16,924 bases of DNA, from the NCBI GenBank assembly GCA_965659945.1, contig CBFHYJ010000035.1, positions 1-16,924 on the forward strand, read 5' to 3'. The translations under genes were made by a program, and so were the position numbers. Below the pieces are notes generated by a model. The model saw nothing but the letters and a program-made list of their open reading frames with translations, searched no databases and was not told the origin of the DNA. Shown in pieces: positions 6,215-13,326 of the stretch. Source of the stretch: VMDJ01 sp965659945 (GTDB lineage: Bacteria > Pseudomonadota > Gammaproteobacteria > Chromatiales > Chromatiaceae). Position 1 is the first letter of the stretch. The number at the start of each line of letters is the position of its first letter.

Positions 6215-6673
6215 TCATTGATCCTGAGCAGCAATGAAGTCAAGCACCATATCCGCTGTAAGCGATCCAACATGACGTACCTCAACCACGCCTTTTGGAT
6301 TCACCAAAAAGCTCGAAGGCAATCCAGGGATTTCACCCACTAGCTCGTGTGGCATCGGATTCAACCCGACCGGTAGAATCGGATAGGAAAGAAACAAATC
6401 ATCAGTAAACTTGCGCAAGCGCTCGGGGGTAGCGTTCTCAAAATTCACTCCAAGCACCACAATCTTGTCACTGTGCTGAGAATGCAGAATCTCTAATTCT
6501 GGCAATTCTTCCATGCACGGAGGACACCAAGTCGCCCAATAATTCACTAACACCCAGCGACCTTGGTAATCAGACAACTTGTGCGTCTTACCCTCCAGGT
6601 CCACCCAACTCGCATTCGTCTCGGCCATCACCGGCGTAATCAATACGCAAAAAAGCAATAATGCTCGAATCAT
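6215..6673 (-). CDS. TlpA/ResA-type periplasmic thiol-disulfide oxidoreductase
   Basis: This 152-residue protein starts with a signal peptide or membrane anchor (MIRALLLFCVLITPVMA). A TlpA-like thioredoxin domain follows, with WATWCPPC at 46-53 (C50 and C53) and the cis-proline segment GLPSSFLVNPKG at about 117-128. Such proteins reduce disulfides in the periplasm, classically for cytochrome c maturation. The start is set by AGAGG at 6681-6685, 7 bases before this ATG; the frame is open further upstream but without a good ribosome binding site. It is the first gene of the operon that continues with the CPFC protein, TolC and the adaptor. No cytochrome c maturation genes are nearby, so its target may be the envelope complex encoded with it (inference). 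Confidence 0.88.
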   Translation of the reverse strand: MIRALLLFCVLITPVMAETNASWVDLEGKTHKLSDYQGRWVLVNYWATWCPPCMEELPELEILHSQHSDKIVVLGVNFENATPERLRKFTDDLFLSYPILPVGLNPMPHELVGEIPGLPSSFLVNPKGVVEVRHVGSLTADMVLDFIAAQDQ

Positions 6674-6700
6674 TTTGTCACCTCTTAATGAACTGAGAAG

Positions 6701-6723
6701 AATATAGTGATGAGCGCTGCTCA
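6701..6723 (-). promoter_or_regulatory. Possible promoter and palindrome before the tlpA-like operon
   Basis: On the minus strand TATATT (6706-6701) is a good -10 candidate 28 bases upstream of the start codon. The -35 region matches consensus poorly. A 5-bp inverted repeat, TGAGC-3-GCTCA (6711-6723), lies in the spacer and might be an operator, which would fit a regulated promoter. This is a weak call. Confidence 0.3.
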
Positions 6724-6830
6724 GTACTAGCCATGAGGATCTGAAAATGACCCTGCCACGATGGATGGATTGCACCCCGCCCCCATAGGGCAGGCTTTGG
6801 TAAACTCAGCGCTATATTAGGGAGAAATCT

Positions 6831-7181
6831 ATGTCGGTTAAAATCTTTCACAATCCGCGCTGCAGCAAATCGAGGCAAACGCTTGCGCTGTTAGAAGAAC
6901 AAGGTATCAACGCTGATGTTGTTGAATACCTCAAAACACCTCCGACAAAGGCTGAGCTGAAAGACGTCCTCGGCATGTTGGGGCTTTCGCCACGTCAGCT
7001 GATGCGAAAAGGGGAAACGGAATATACCGAGACTGGTGCTAATGATGAATCGCTCTCTGATGATGCATTGATCAACATCATGGTTGCGACACCTAAACTC
7101 ATTGAACGCCCTATCGTCATCACCAACGGCAAAGCGGCCATTGGTCGTCCACCTGAGCAAGTCTTGGAGATTCTCTCATGA
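6831..7181 (+). CDS. arsC: ArsC-family (glutaredoxin-dependent) reductase
   Basis: This 116-residue protein matches the ArsC/YfgD fold. C11 lies in FHNPRCSKSRQTL, R59 in LMRKGE, R93 in ERPIV and R106 in GRPPE, corresponding to the catalytic cysteine and the anion-binding arginines of E. coli ArsC. The family reduces arsenate to arsenite with glutathione and glutaredoxin. However, members in this neighbourhood, away from arsB or arsR, are often of unproven substrate, so true arsenate resistance is uncertain. AGGGAGA lies 6 bases before the ATG. Its stop overlaps the next start as ATGA, making it the first gene of an operon with wrbA, DUF2069 and hda. The arsC symbol refers to the family. Confidence 0.88.
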   Translation: MSVKIFHNPRCSKSRQTLALLEEQGINADVVEYLKTPPTKAELKDVLGMLGLSPRQLMRKGETEYTETGANDESLSDDALINIMVATPKLIERPIVITNGKAAIGRPPEQVLEILS

Positions 7182-7768
7182 GCCACATTCTTGTGTTGTA
7201 TTACAGCCGTCATGGTGGCACTGCCAACATGGCGAAATATGTTGCACGCGGTATTGAGTCGACGGGTAATGAAGCCATGCTTCGCACCGTTCCCGAGGTC
7301 TCACCTAAATGTGAAGCAACCGAACCTGGTGTACCGACTGATGGTGCACCTTATGTGACCTTAGAAGAGCTCGAAACCTGCGACGGTCTAGCACTGGGTA
7401 GCGCAACTTACTTTGGCAACATGGCATCGCCACTCAAATACTTTATCGATCAGACATCTGGTCTGTGGATGAGCGGCGCCTTGATTGGCAAACCAGCAGG
7501 TGTTTTCACCGCATCAGCCAGCATGCATGGCGGTCAAGAAACCACCCTTACCTCGATGATGCTGCCATTACTGCATCACGGCATGGTGATCACAGGTGTG
7601 CCTTATAACGAACCCGCATTATTAGAAACCACCACAGGCGGCACACCATATGGCCCTAGCCATGTCTCTGGCGCCGACAACAGCGTAACGCTCACGGCGA
7701 ATGAACAATCGATCGCTCAAGCGCTGGGCAAACAAATTGGCGAGCTAGCCAACAAGCTTAGAGGTTAA
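7178..7768 (+). CDS. wrbA: WrbA-like flavodoxin-fold NAD(P)H:quinone oxidoreductase
   Basis: This 196-residue protein has the flavodoxin fold. The phosphate-binding loop YYSRHGGTANMA lies near the N-terminus, the GSATYFGNMASPLKYFIDQT segment in the middle, and FTASASMHGGQETTL and YGPSHVSG further on, both conserved in WrbA for FMN binding. The family performs two-electron reduction of quinones with NAD(P)H, avoiding semiquinones, in the cytoplasm as a tetramer. The start overlaps the arsC stop by 4 bases (ATGA). The gene ends one base before the DUF2069 start, so the set is one transcription unit. Confidence 0.92.
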   Translation: MSHILVLYYSRHGGTANMAKYVARGIESTGNEAMLRTVPEVSPKCEATEPGVPTDGAPYVTLEELETCDGLALGSATYFGNMASPLKYFIDQTSGLWMSGALIGKPAGVFTASASMHGGQETTLTSMMLPLLHHGMVITGVPYNEPALLETTTGGTPYGPSHVSGADNSVTLTANEQSIAQALGKQIGELANKLRG

Positions 7769-7769
7769 G

Positions 7770-8129
7770 TTGAAAGTCACTTTGACACACTGGCTATCGC
7801 TTGGCAGTTACTTAGGTCTTATTGCATTTGGTATGGCATGGGCAATTAGCTTAGGTGAATTCAAACCAAGCCAGGTTTCCTTCATGTTGGTGGTAATGGT
7901 GTTGCCATTACTGTTTCCATTACGCGGCATTTTGCATGGTCGAGACAAAGCGATTGTATGGGGCACGCTAATTAGCCTTCTCTACATTGTGCATGGCGGC
8001 ATGGGTTGGTGGTCGGATTCGCACCTCTGGGTTTGGGGCATGCTCGAAACACTCCTAGCAACCACATATTTATTCACGGCAAGCTTCTTTATTCGTTGGC
8101 GCGCGGAAAGTCGCCAAAGCAATGACTGA
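7770..8129 (+). CDS. DUF2069 small integral membrane protein
   Basis: This 119-residue protein consists almost entirely of four hydrophobic segments (about residues 8-27, 36-52, 61-79 and 86-108), with a charged C-terminal tail. It fits the DUF2069 family of small gammaproteobacterial inner-membrane proteins of unknown function. The start is a TTG preceded by AGAGG 5 bases upstream; the first internal ATG would delete the first membrane segment. It begins one base after the wrbA stop, and its last 8 bases overlap the start of hda, so it is placed between redox genes and a replication regulator. Confidence 0.82.
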   Translation: MKVTLTHWLSLGSYLGLIAFGMAWAISLGEFKPSQVSFMLVVMVLPLLFPLRGILHGRDKAIVWGTLISLLYIVHGGMGWWSDSHLWVWGMLETLLATTYLFTASFFIRWRAESRQSND

Positions 8130-8814
8130 TCAACTACCGCTCGGTTTAAGCCTGAGCAAGTCAACGCAACTAGGGAGCTATCTATTTGAAGCCAACCCCA
8201 GCTTATCGGCTATCCTATCTACGCAACTTGATGGCAGTGGCGAATGGCAGTTATTTGTCAGTGGTGAGCAAGCGAGCGGTAAGACGCATCTTTTACTCGC
8301 CCAAACACGCGAAGCAGAAACCCAAAGTCTTCGTGCAGCCTACCTTCCTTTAGCTCAACACCATGAGCTAGACCCTCAAATGCTGGAAGGCATGGAACAA
8401 TTAGACTTTATCGCTATTGATGATATCGACGCCATCGCAGGCAACGCTGCCTGGGAAGAGGCCCTCTTCCATCTCTACAACCGGATGAAAGATCGCAAAG
8501 CAAAGCTTTTAGTCAGCGCTAAAGATGCGGCAAAGAACACTCAAATCAAACTTCCAGATCTTCAATCGCGATTAAGCTGGGGGGTAAATGTGGATTTGAA
8601 GCCACTGAATGATGAGCAACGTCTAATCGTACTCACTGAAAAAGCTAAAGAACGTGGACTCACAATCAGCGAAGAAGTTGGCAATTACATCATCACGCAT
8701 TTTTCACGCGATCTACATGCCTTAGTGAAATTACTTGATCAGCTCGACCATGACTCATTAGCAGAACAGCGCCAACTTACCATTCCGTTTGTGAAACCAA
8801 GACTTAGTCTTTAG
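8122..8814 (+). CDS. hda: DnaA-homologous replication regulator Hda
   Basis: This 230-residue protein has the size and order of Hda. An N-terminal clamp-binding peptide, QLPLGL, lies at residues 4-9 and should bind the DNA polymerase sliding clamp. An AAA+ domain follows: Walker A GEQASGKTH (48-56), Walker B FIAIDDID (96-103), the LQSRL arginine finger (R150) and the FSRDLHAL sensor region (R196). The DnaA-type DNA-binding domain is absent, as expected. In E. coli, Hda with the clamp stimulates ATP hydrolysis by DnaA and prevents re-initiation. Its start overlaps the DUF2069 gene by 8 bases. Downstream, only 8 bases separate it from the convergent AI-2E-family gene, with no visible terminator. 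Confidence 0.93.
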   Translation: MTDQLPLGLSLSKSTQLGSYLFEANPSLSAILSTQLDGSGEWQLFVSGEQASGKTHLLLAQTREAETQSLRAAYLPLAQHHELDPQMLEGMEQLDFIAIDDIDAIAGNAAWEEALFHLYNRMKDRKAKLLVSAKDAAKNTQIKLPDLQSRLSWGVNVDLKPLNDEQRLIVLTEKAKERGLTISEEVGNYIITHFSRDLHALVKLLDQLDHDSLAEQRQLTIPFVKPRLSL

Positions 8815-8822
8815 TGCCTATA

Positions 8823-9857
8823 TTAAGCGGTGCTCTGTTGATAAACAGACAAAGCATGACGCATCAAAACCACGGCAACCGCAGCGACTGGTAGCGCGAC
8901 AAGTACCCCAAAGAAACCGTAGAGCTGACCACCTGCCATCACTGCAAAGATCACAGCCACTGGATGCAAACCAATACGCTCGCCCACTAAACGCGGCGTT
9001 AACACCAAGCCCTCAACAAGCTGACCGATAATAAATACCGCGATTACCGCAGGCAGCACATCAATTTGTTGGAATTGCAGCCAAGCAGCTAGCGATGCGA
9101 CTGTAATGCCTACAATCAAACCGAGATAAGGCACGAAACTCACCACGCCAGCCAACATCCCAATCAACAGAGCGAATTTAACATCCAACATCCAAAGACC
9201 GGTGGTGTAGATCACACCCAGTGCAAACATCACCACTAGCTGACCACGCAAAAAAGCACCCAAAACATCATCAGATTCTTTTGCTAGGCGACTGATCGTC
9301 TTTTCAGAATCGCGTGGCAATAAGGCATGTACTTGTTCCACCAAGCGGTCCCAGTCACGCAGTAAATAAAACGTTAAAACCGGGATTAGCAATAGATTGG
9401 TTAGCAATGCAACAAACCACAAGGTCGAGCTAGAGATTGATTGCCAAACAACACCGAAAACACCGCCTGCTGTTTGCCAGTGCGCCGCCAATGACTCTTT
9501 AATTGAAGTTTCTTGTAATGATTCCAGTGACAATGACTGACCGAGATACTCTTCGACCAACAACTTCATTCGTTCCGCATAATCAGGTAAAACCGCAAGC
9601 AATTGTTTAATCTGCAGTTCAAGCTGCGGGCCCACACCCATCACAGCAGCAACCAACAAACCGATAATGACCACAAAAACAATGACCACTGCTAATGTGC
9701 GCGGCAATTTGAGTGTCTCTAAACGATCCACAAGAGGGTCACCGAGATAGGCAAGTAATAGTGCTACAGCAAACGGCATCAAGATGGGCGACAACACATA
9801 CAAGCCAGCAGCAATCGCTAGCACCCAAATCCAGGTGATTAATTGTTTGTTAACCAT
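8823..9857 (-). CDS. AI-2E/PerM-family transporter-like membrane protein
   Basis: This 344-residue protein has several strongly hydrophobic segments: paired helices at the N-terminus (about 8-40), one at 57-75, and a group from about 150 to 330. A soluble amphipathic stretch lies between about 80 and 140. The motifs PYLGLIVGI and LTPRLVGERIGLHPVAVIFAVMAGG are typical of the AI-2E exporter (PerM/TqsA/YdiK) family. The substrate is not known from sequence, and members include exporters and sodium/proton antiporters. Its start overlaps the stop of the CDP-alcohol phosphatidyltransferase gene by 8 bases. Family members are common beside hda and purM in gammaproteobacteria. Confidence 0.9.
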   Translation of the reverse strand: MVNKQLITWIWVLAIAAGLYVLSPILMPFAVALLLAYLGDPLVDRLETLKLPRTLAVVIVFVVIIGLLVAAVMGVGPQLELQIKQLLAVLPDYAERMKLLVEEYLGQSLSLESLQETSIKESLAAHWQTAGGVFGVVWQSISSSTLWFVALLTNLLLIPVLTFYLLRDWDRLVEQVHALLPRDSEKTISRLAKESDDVLGAFLRGQLVVMFALGVIYTTGLWMLDVKFALLIGMLAGVVSFVPYLGLIVGITVASLAAWLQFQQIDVLPAVIAVFIIGQLVEGLVLTPRLVGERIGLHPVAVIFAVMAGGQLYGFFGVLVALPVAAVAVVLMRHALSVYQQSTA

Positions 9858-10398
9858 GCTTACCCCCTTTCACCACACGTCGCCCCCAAGTGTTGGCATA
9901 ACCAAAACCACTCATGACAACCGTAATTGCTACCGCCCAAGTTAAGACATAAATCACCACTGGCAAAACATCAATTAGCCCCAAACTTAAAACACCAACG
10001 GTAGCTAAAATAATCTGCAAAACGGTATTCAACTTACTCATTAAGCTTGGCTCAGCGTTGAATTTCTCAACCTTAAGGTTGTAAATAACACCACCACCAA
10101 CGATCAAAAGATCACGCATAATAATTAGAGCGACCAACCAGAGCGGAAAAACCGTCAAGAGCCACAAAACAATAAAGGTGCTGACCAAGAGCAATTTATC
10201 AGCGATAGCATCTAGCACACCGCCAAAGCGTGACTCCCAGCCAAAACGCTTAGCAAGGTAGCCATCAACGCCGTCGGATATACCCGCAATAACAAACAAC
10301 ACGACCGCTAAGTCATAGCGATGATTAAGTAGCGCCCACACAATCGGAGCTACTAATAAAATACGCAAAAAGCTAATGATATTTGGCAAATGATGCAT
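9850..10398 (-). CDS. CDP-alcohol phosphatidyltransferase (PgsA-like)
   Basis: This 182-residue integral membrane enzyme has the CDP-alcohol phosphatidyltransferase signature at residues 42-67: D42, D45, G46, A49, G59, D63 and D67 in the required spacing. Lys replaces the usual Arg at position 50; this is a conservative change that I believe is normal for this subgroup. It transfers a phosphatidyl group from CDP-diacylglycerol to an alcohol in the inner membrane, perhaps glycerol-3-phosphate. The length is like PgsA, but many genomes with this gene also have a separate pgsA, so the acceptor is unsure. The start shares one base with the DUF2066 stop (TAATG), and the end overlaps the AI-2E gene. 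Confidence 0.88.
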   Translation of the reverse strand: MHHLPNIISFLRILLVAPIVWALLNHRYDLAVVLFVIAGISDGVDGYLAKRFGWESRFGGVLDAIADKLLLVSTFIVLWLLTVFPLWLVALIIMRDLLIVGGGVIYNLKVEKFNAEPSLMSKLNTVLQIILATVGVLSLGLIDVLPVVIYVLTWAVAITVVMSGFGYANTWGRRVVKGGKHG

Positions 10399-11504
10399 TA
10401 CTGAGCAGTAACACCTTTAGCAATTAACTCTGGTTGTAACACCAGATCCACCCCTCGTTGAGCTTGCAATGCCGTCATGGGTGTTACGCCAAAGTCAGCT
10501 TGGCGCGTAAGCAACTTTTCGAGTTCTTGACGACCACCCCGCACCTTTACACTCACCTGCATACCCGTACCATCTAGCAGGTGCAGTTGAAGATCTGTCA
10601 GCGTTGGATCATTACGTAACCGCGACATTACTTTTGAATAAAGCTGCACCGACTCGACCGGATCGATCCACATCGAGACTTTAATCGGCTCATCGCTGAC
10701 CACTTCTTGTGCAGCCAAATCTGATAAACGATCTTGCAGCTCATTCAAACCATCCATCAAGGCAGCTTGCGCAGCAGGTGCTTGGGTTTCAAATTGAATC
10801 AATTGGTCCCCGCGATAGGCATTCCAACGCGCCAGCCATTCCGCTTGTAACGTTGGTGATAATTTCAACGTGGTGATCACATCATGCGGGTATCGCTCAG
10901 AGGCCCTATCAATCGCTGGGCGATAATCCGACCACAGGTCTGCCGCGGTTAGAGCTGATTGATCTGTCAGATCCATCAAAGGAATCTGCAACGGCATCGA
11001 ACGATGCTGCGCAAGCGCTTCGAGCTTTGCGCTGATCTCAGCTGACTCCTGCAGATTAACCAGCTGACGCGCTCCATTATTCTCAAGCGTGGTCCAAAGA
11101 AGGACCTGTGGACGAATTCCTGTCCAAACCGGCAAGCCATGACTGCGCATCAAGCGTTCTGTTGCTTCTCGATCAAACACGGTTTGCAGATAAAAACGCT
11201 TACCTGCCTGCTCATCGACCAAATCTTCAGCCGCAACCTCTTCGTGACGGTAGCTGTATTGCTGCAATAGATCAGTCGCCTGCGGCAAAATCACCATCGC
11301 CTCGTCCCGTTCGACAACCTTTTGATTACCCGAGACCTGGATCAATACCTTTTTCAGGGCACTGGTCAGCGCTTTCGCTCGAGCTTGGTCACTGTCGTCC
11401 GGCACCTGAATTTCCGCTTTATAGAGCTCAGCCACGTCCACTGCTAGCGCCATGGGGGCCAACAGAACACAACCAATCAATGCAGGAAGTCGAAGCCATT
11501 TCAT
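10398..11504 (-). CDS. Exported DUF2066-domain protein
   Basis: This 368-residue protein has a clear signal peptide (KWLRLPALIGCVLLAPMALA, cleaved near residue 21). A mixed alpha/beta domain follows, starting with a segment of the VDVAELYKAEIQVPD type that is characteristic of DUF2066 proteins. The middle contains ALTSALKKVLIQVSGN, a surface-exposed family motif. No catalytic motif is recognisable and the function is unknown; a periplasmic location is likely. It is the first gene of an operon with the phosphatidyltransferase and AI-2E genes and is divergent from purM, an arrangement common in gammaproteobacteria. No convincing ribosome binding site precedes its ATG. Confidence 0.85.
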   Translation of the reverse strand: MKWLRLPALIGCVLLAPMALAVDVAELYKAEIQVPDDSDQARAKALTSALKKVLIQVSGNQKVVERDEAMVILPQATDLLQQYSYRHEEVAAEDLVDEQAGKRFYLQTVFDREATERLMRSHGLPVWTGIRPQVLLWTTLENNGARQLVNLQESAEISAKLEALAQHRSMPLQIPLMDLTDQSALTAADLWSDYRPAIDRASERYPHDVITTLKLSPTLQAEWLARWNAYRGDQLIQFETQAPAAQAALMDGLNELQDRLSDLAAQEVVSDEPIKVSMWIDPVESVQLYSKVMSRLRNDPTLTDLQLHLLDGTGMQVSVKVRGGRQELEKLLTRQADFGVTPMTALQAQRGVDLVLQPELIAKGVTAQ

Positions 11505-11551
11505 AGGATGGAGTGTAACAGCTCGACCTCAACCGAGGGCAAAACGAGACA

Positions 11552-11584
11552 TGCGAAATGGCGCCTAAAAAGGTAAAATTCGCA
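11552..11584 (+). promoter_or_regulatory. Possible purM promoter with inverted repeat
   Basis: TAAAAT (11574-11579) is a fair -10 candidate placing transcription about 30 bases before the purM start; the matching -35 region is weak. The hexamer TGCGAA at 11552-11557 is inverted as TTCGCA at 11579-11584, framing the region. I do not see a PurR-type box. Nothing else stands out in the 110-base divergent region. Confidence 0.25.
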
Positions 11585-11614
11585 ACCTAGCAAAACCCTT
11601 CTCTGGAGCACGCC

Positions 11615-12667
11615 TTGAGCGATTCATCCTCTACCCCAAAAACTGGTCTGAGTTATGCCGCTGCCGGTGTCGATATCGACGCAGGTGAAGCCTTAGTCGA
11701 ACGTATCAAGCCGGTCGTCAAAAATACTTTCCGCCCAGGCGTTCTTTCCGGCCTAGGTGGCTTTGGCGCGCTGTTTGAATTACCAGAGGGTTACAAAAAA
11801 CCTGTTTTGGTATCTGGCACTGATGGTGTAGGTACTAAGTTAAAGCTCGCACTTCAGATGAAGAAGCACGACACCATCGGCATCGATTTAGTTGCCATGT
11901 GCGTTAATGACATCATCGTGACAGGCGCTGAGCCACTATTCTTCTTGGATTACTACGCAACTGGTCACTTAGATGTGGATACCGCTGCCGATGTGGTTAC
12001 AGGCATTGCCGAAGGTTGCACTCGCTCAGGCTGTGCCTTAACCGGCGGCGAAACCGCTGAGATGCCTGGTATGTATGACGCGGAAGATTATGACCTAGCA
12101 GGCTTTGCGGTCGGCATTGTCGAGAAAGATCAGATCTTGAACCCTGAGGAAGTCAAAGTCGGTGATGTACTGTTAGGTCTCGCATCATCAGGACCCCACT
12201 CGAACGGCTATTCATTGGTGCGCAAGGTCATTGAAGTGAGCGGTGAATCATTAGACACACCATTTGATGGCAGAACACTCGGCGAAGCGCTGCTTGAACC
12301 TACTCATCTTTATGTAAAACCATTGCTTGAGCTACTTAAGCATGTGCGCGTTCACGCACTCGCCCACATCACCGGTGGCGGCTTAACTGAAAACTTACCT
12401 CGCGTGCTTCCATCAAAGAGTAAGGCCGTTATCGAACGTAATGCTTGGTCATTGCCACCGGTCTTTGAATGGCTACAGTCTCGCGGCAACATCGCCGAAA
12501 ATGAAATGCTGCGCACCTTCAACTGTGGCGTTGGCATGGTCGCTTGCGTATCACCAGATGATGTCGCAGAAACCAAACGCATCCTCGAAGAACAAGGCGA
12601 GACCGTATTCGAACTCGGTCGCATTGAAGTATCAGATAAAGACGAAGCGTTCGTCGAATACGTTTAA
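11615..12667 (+). CDS. purM: Phosphoribosylformylglycinamidine cyclo-ligase (AIR synthetase)
   Basis: This 350-residue protein follows E. coli PurM almost along its whole length. Motifs include GLSYAAAGVDIDAG, GGLGGFGAL (as LGGFGALF), the nucleotide-binding VSGTDGVGTKLKLA, the CVNDI segment, GGETAEMPGMY and the late GGGLTENLPR. It catalyses the ATP-dependent ring closure of FGAM to aminoimidazole ribonucleotide, the fifth step of purine synthesis, in the cytoplasm. The start is a TTG with TGGAG 6 bases before it; no ATG lies in a suitable position and the N-terminus matches the family from here. purN follows 3 bases later, so the two are an operon. Confidence 0.96.
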   Translation: MSDSSSTPKTGLSYAAAGVDIDAGEALVERIKPVVKNTFRPGVLSGLGGFGALFELPEGYKKPVLVSGTDGVGTKLKLALQMKKHDTIGIDLVAMCVNDIIVTGAEPLFFLDYYATGHLDVDTAADVVTGIAEGCTRSGCALTGGETAEMPGMYDAEDYDLAGFAVGIVEKDQILNPEEVKVGDVLLGLASSGPHSNGYSLVRKVIEVSGESLDTPFDGRTLGEALLEPTHLYVKPLLELLKHVRVHALAHITGGGLTENLPRVLPSKSKAVIERNAWSLPPVFEWLQSRGNIAENEMLRTFNCGVGMVACVSPDDVAETKRILEEQGETVFELGRIEVSDKDEAFVEYV

Positions 12668-12670
12668 TCG

Positions 12671-13324
12671 ATGAGCCAACCCGCCTCACTGGTCGTATTG
12701 ATCTCAGGTAGCGGCAGCAACCTTCAAGCGATCATCGATCAGTGTGCCGATAAGCGTATTAATGCATCTATTTGTCGCGTGATCAGCAACAAGGTAGACG
12801 TGAAAGGCTTAGCTCGCGCCGAAGCGGCAGATATCCGCACACAGGTTATCGATCACACCCACTATGCTGATCGAGAAACCTTTGATGCCGCATTGATTGA
12901 AGTGATTGATCAATGCAAACCCGACCTTGTCGTGCTCGCAGGCTTCATGCGCATTCTGACCGAGGGGTTCGTCACACATTTCAAAGGGCGGTTAATCAAT
13001 ATCCACCCTTCTCTTCTACCCAAGTATCAAGGCTTGAACACACATCAACGCGCTATCAACGCGGGTGACAGTGAAGCCGGCGCCAGCGTGCACTTTGTAA
13101 CCGAAGAACTTGATGGCGGCCCTGTGATTGCTCAGGCAAAAGTGCCCGTTGAATCCAACGACACGGCAGAGGCATTAGCCAAGCGTGTGCTCACCGTTGA
13201 GCACGGTATCTTTCCAGCCGTCATCGGATGGTTTGCCGACAAGCGTTTACAGTTAGACAACAACCACGTTGTGTTTGACCAGCAAACGCTCTCAAGCCCC
13301 ATTCAGTGGCCTATAGCTGATTAA
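12671..13324 (+). CDS. purN: Phosphoribosylglycinamide formyltransferase
   Basis: This 217-residue protein is PurN. GSGSNLQA at 13-20 binds the phosphoribosyl substrate. INIHPSLLPKYQG at 109-121 holds N110 and H112, and HFVTEELDGGP at 141-151 holds D148; these match the catalytic Asn, His and Asp of the E. coli enzyme (106, 108, 144). It transfers a formyl group from 10-formyltetrahydrofolate to glycinamide ribonucleotide, the third step of purine synthesis. It is in one operon with purM upstream and the glycerate-kinase-like gene 2 bases downstream. Confidence 0.96.
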   Translation: MSQPASLVVLISGSGSNLQAIIDQCADKRINASICRVISNKVDVKGLARAEAADIRTQVIDHTHYADRETFDAALIEVIDQCKPDLVVLAGFMRILTEGFVTHFKGRLINIHPSLLPKYQGLNTHQRAINAGDSEAGASVHFVTEELDGGPVIAQAKVPVESNDTAEALAKRVLTVEHGIFPAVIGWFADKRLQLDNNHVVFDQQTLSSPIQWPIAD

Positions 13325-13326
13325 TC

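Noticed and set aside
6785..6831. TATATT (around 6815) and a short CCTGCC/GGCAGG inverted repeat before the ArsC-family gene
   Set aside because: The -10-like hexamer would place transcription only a few bases from the start codon, upstream of too little leader for the ribosome site, and no -35 fits. The repeat is short and imperfect.
6831..7181. An arsenic resistance island
   Set aside because: Only the ArsC-family reductase is present, with no arsR, arsB or acr3 nearby. The context is a housekeeping operon with wrbA and hda.
8815..8822. Terminator between convergent hda and the AI-2E-family gene
   Set aside because: Only 8 bases separate the stop codons and no stem followed by a U run is visible in or near them.
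9850..10398. Lys in place of Arg in the CDP-alcohol phosphatidyltransferase signature as a sign of an inactive enzyme
   Set aside because: All acidic residues and the spacing are intact, the change is conservative, and I recall the same residue in close relatives, so there is no reason to call it broken.
11108..11506. Plus-strand open frame opposite the DUF2066 gene
   Set aside because: It is antisense to a conserved signal-peptide protein, has low-complexity proline/leucine-rich composition and lacks a ribosome binding site.
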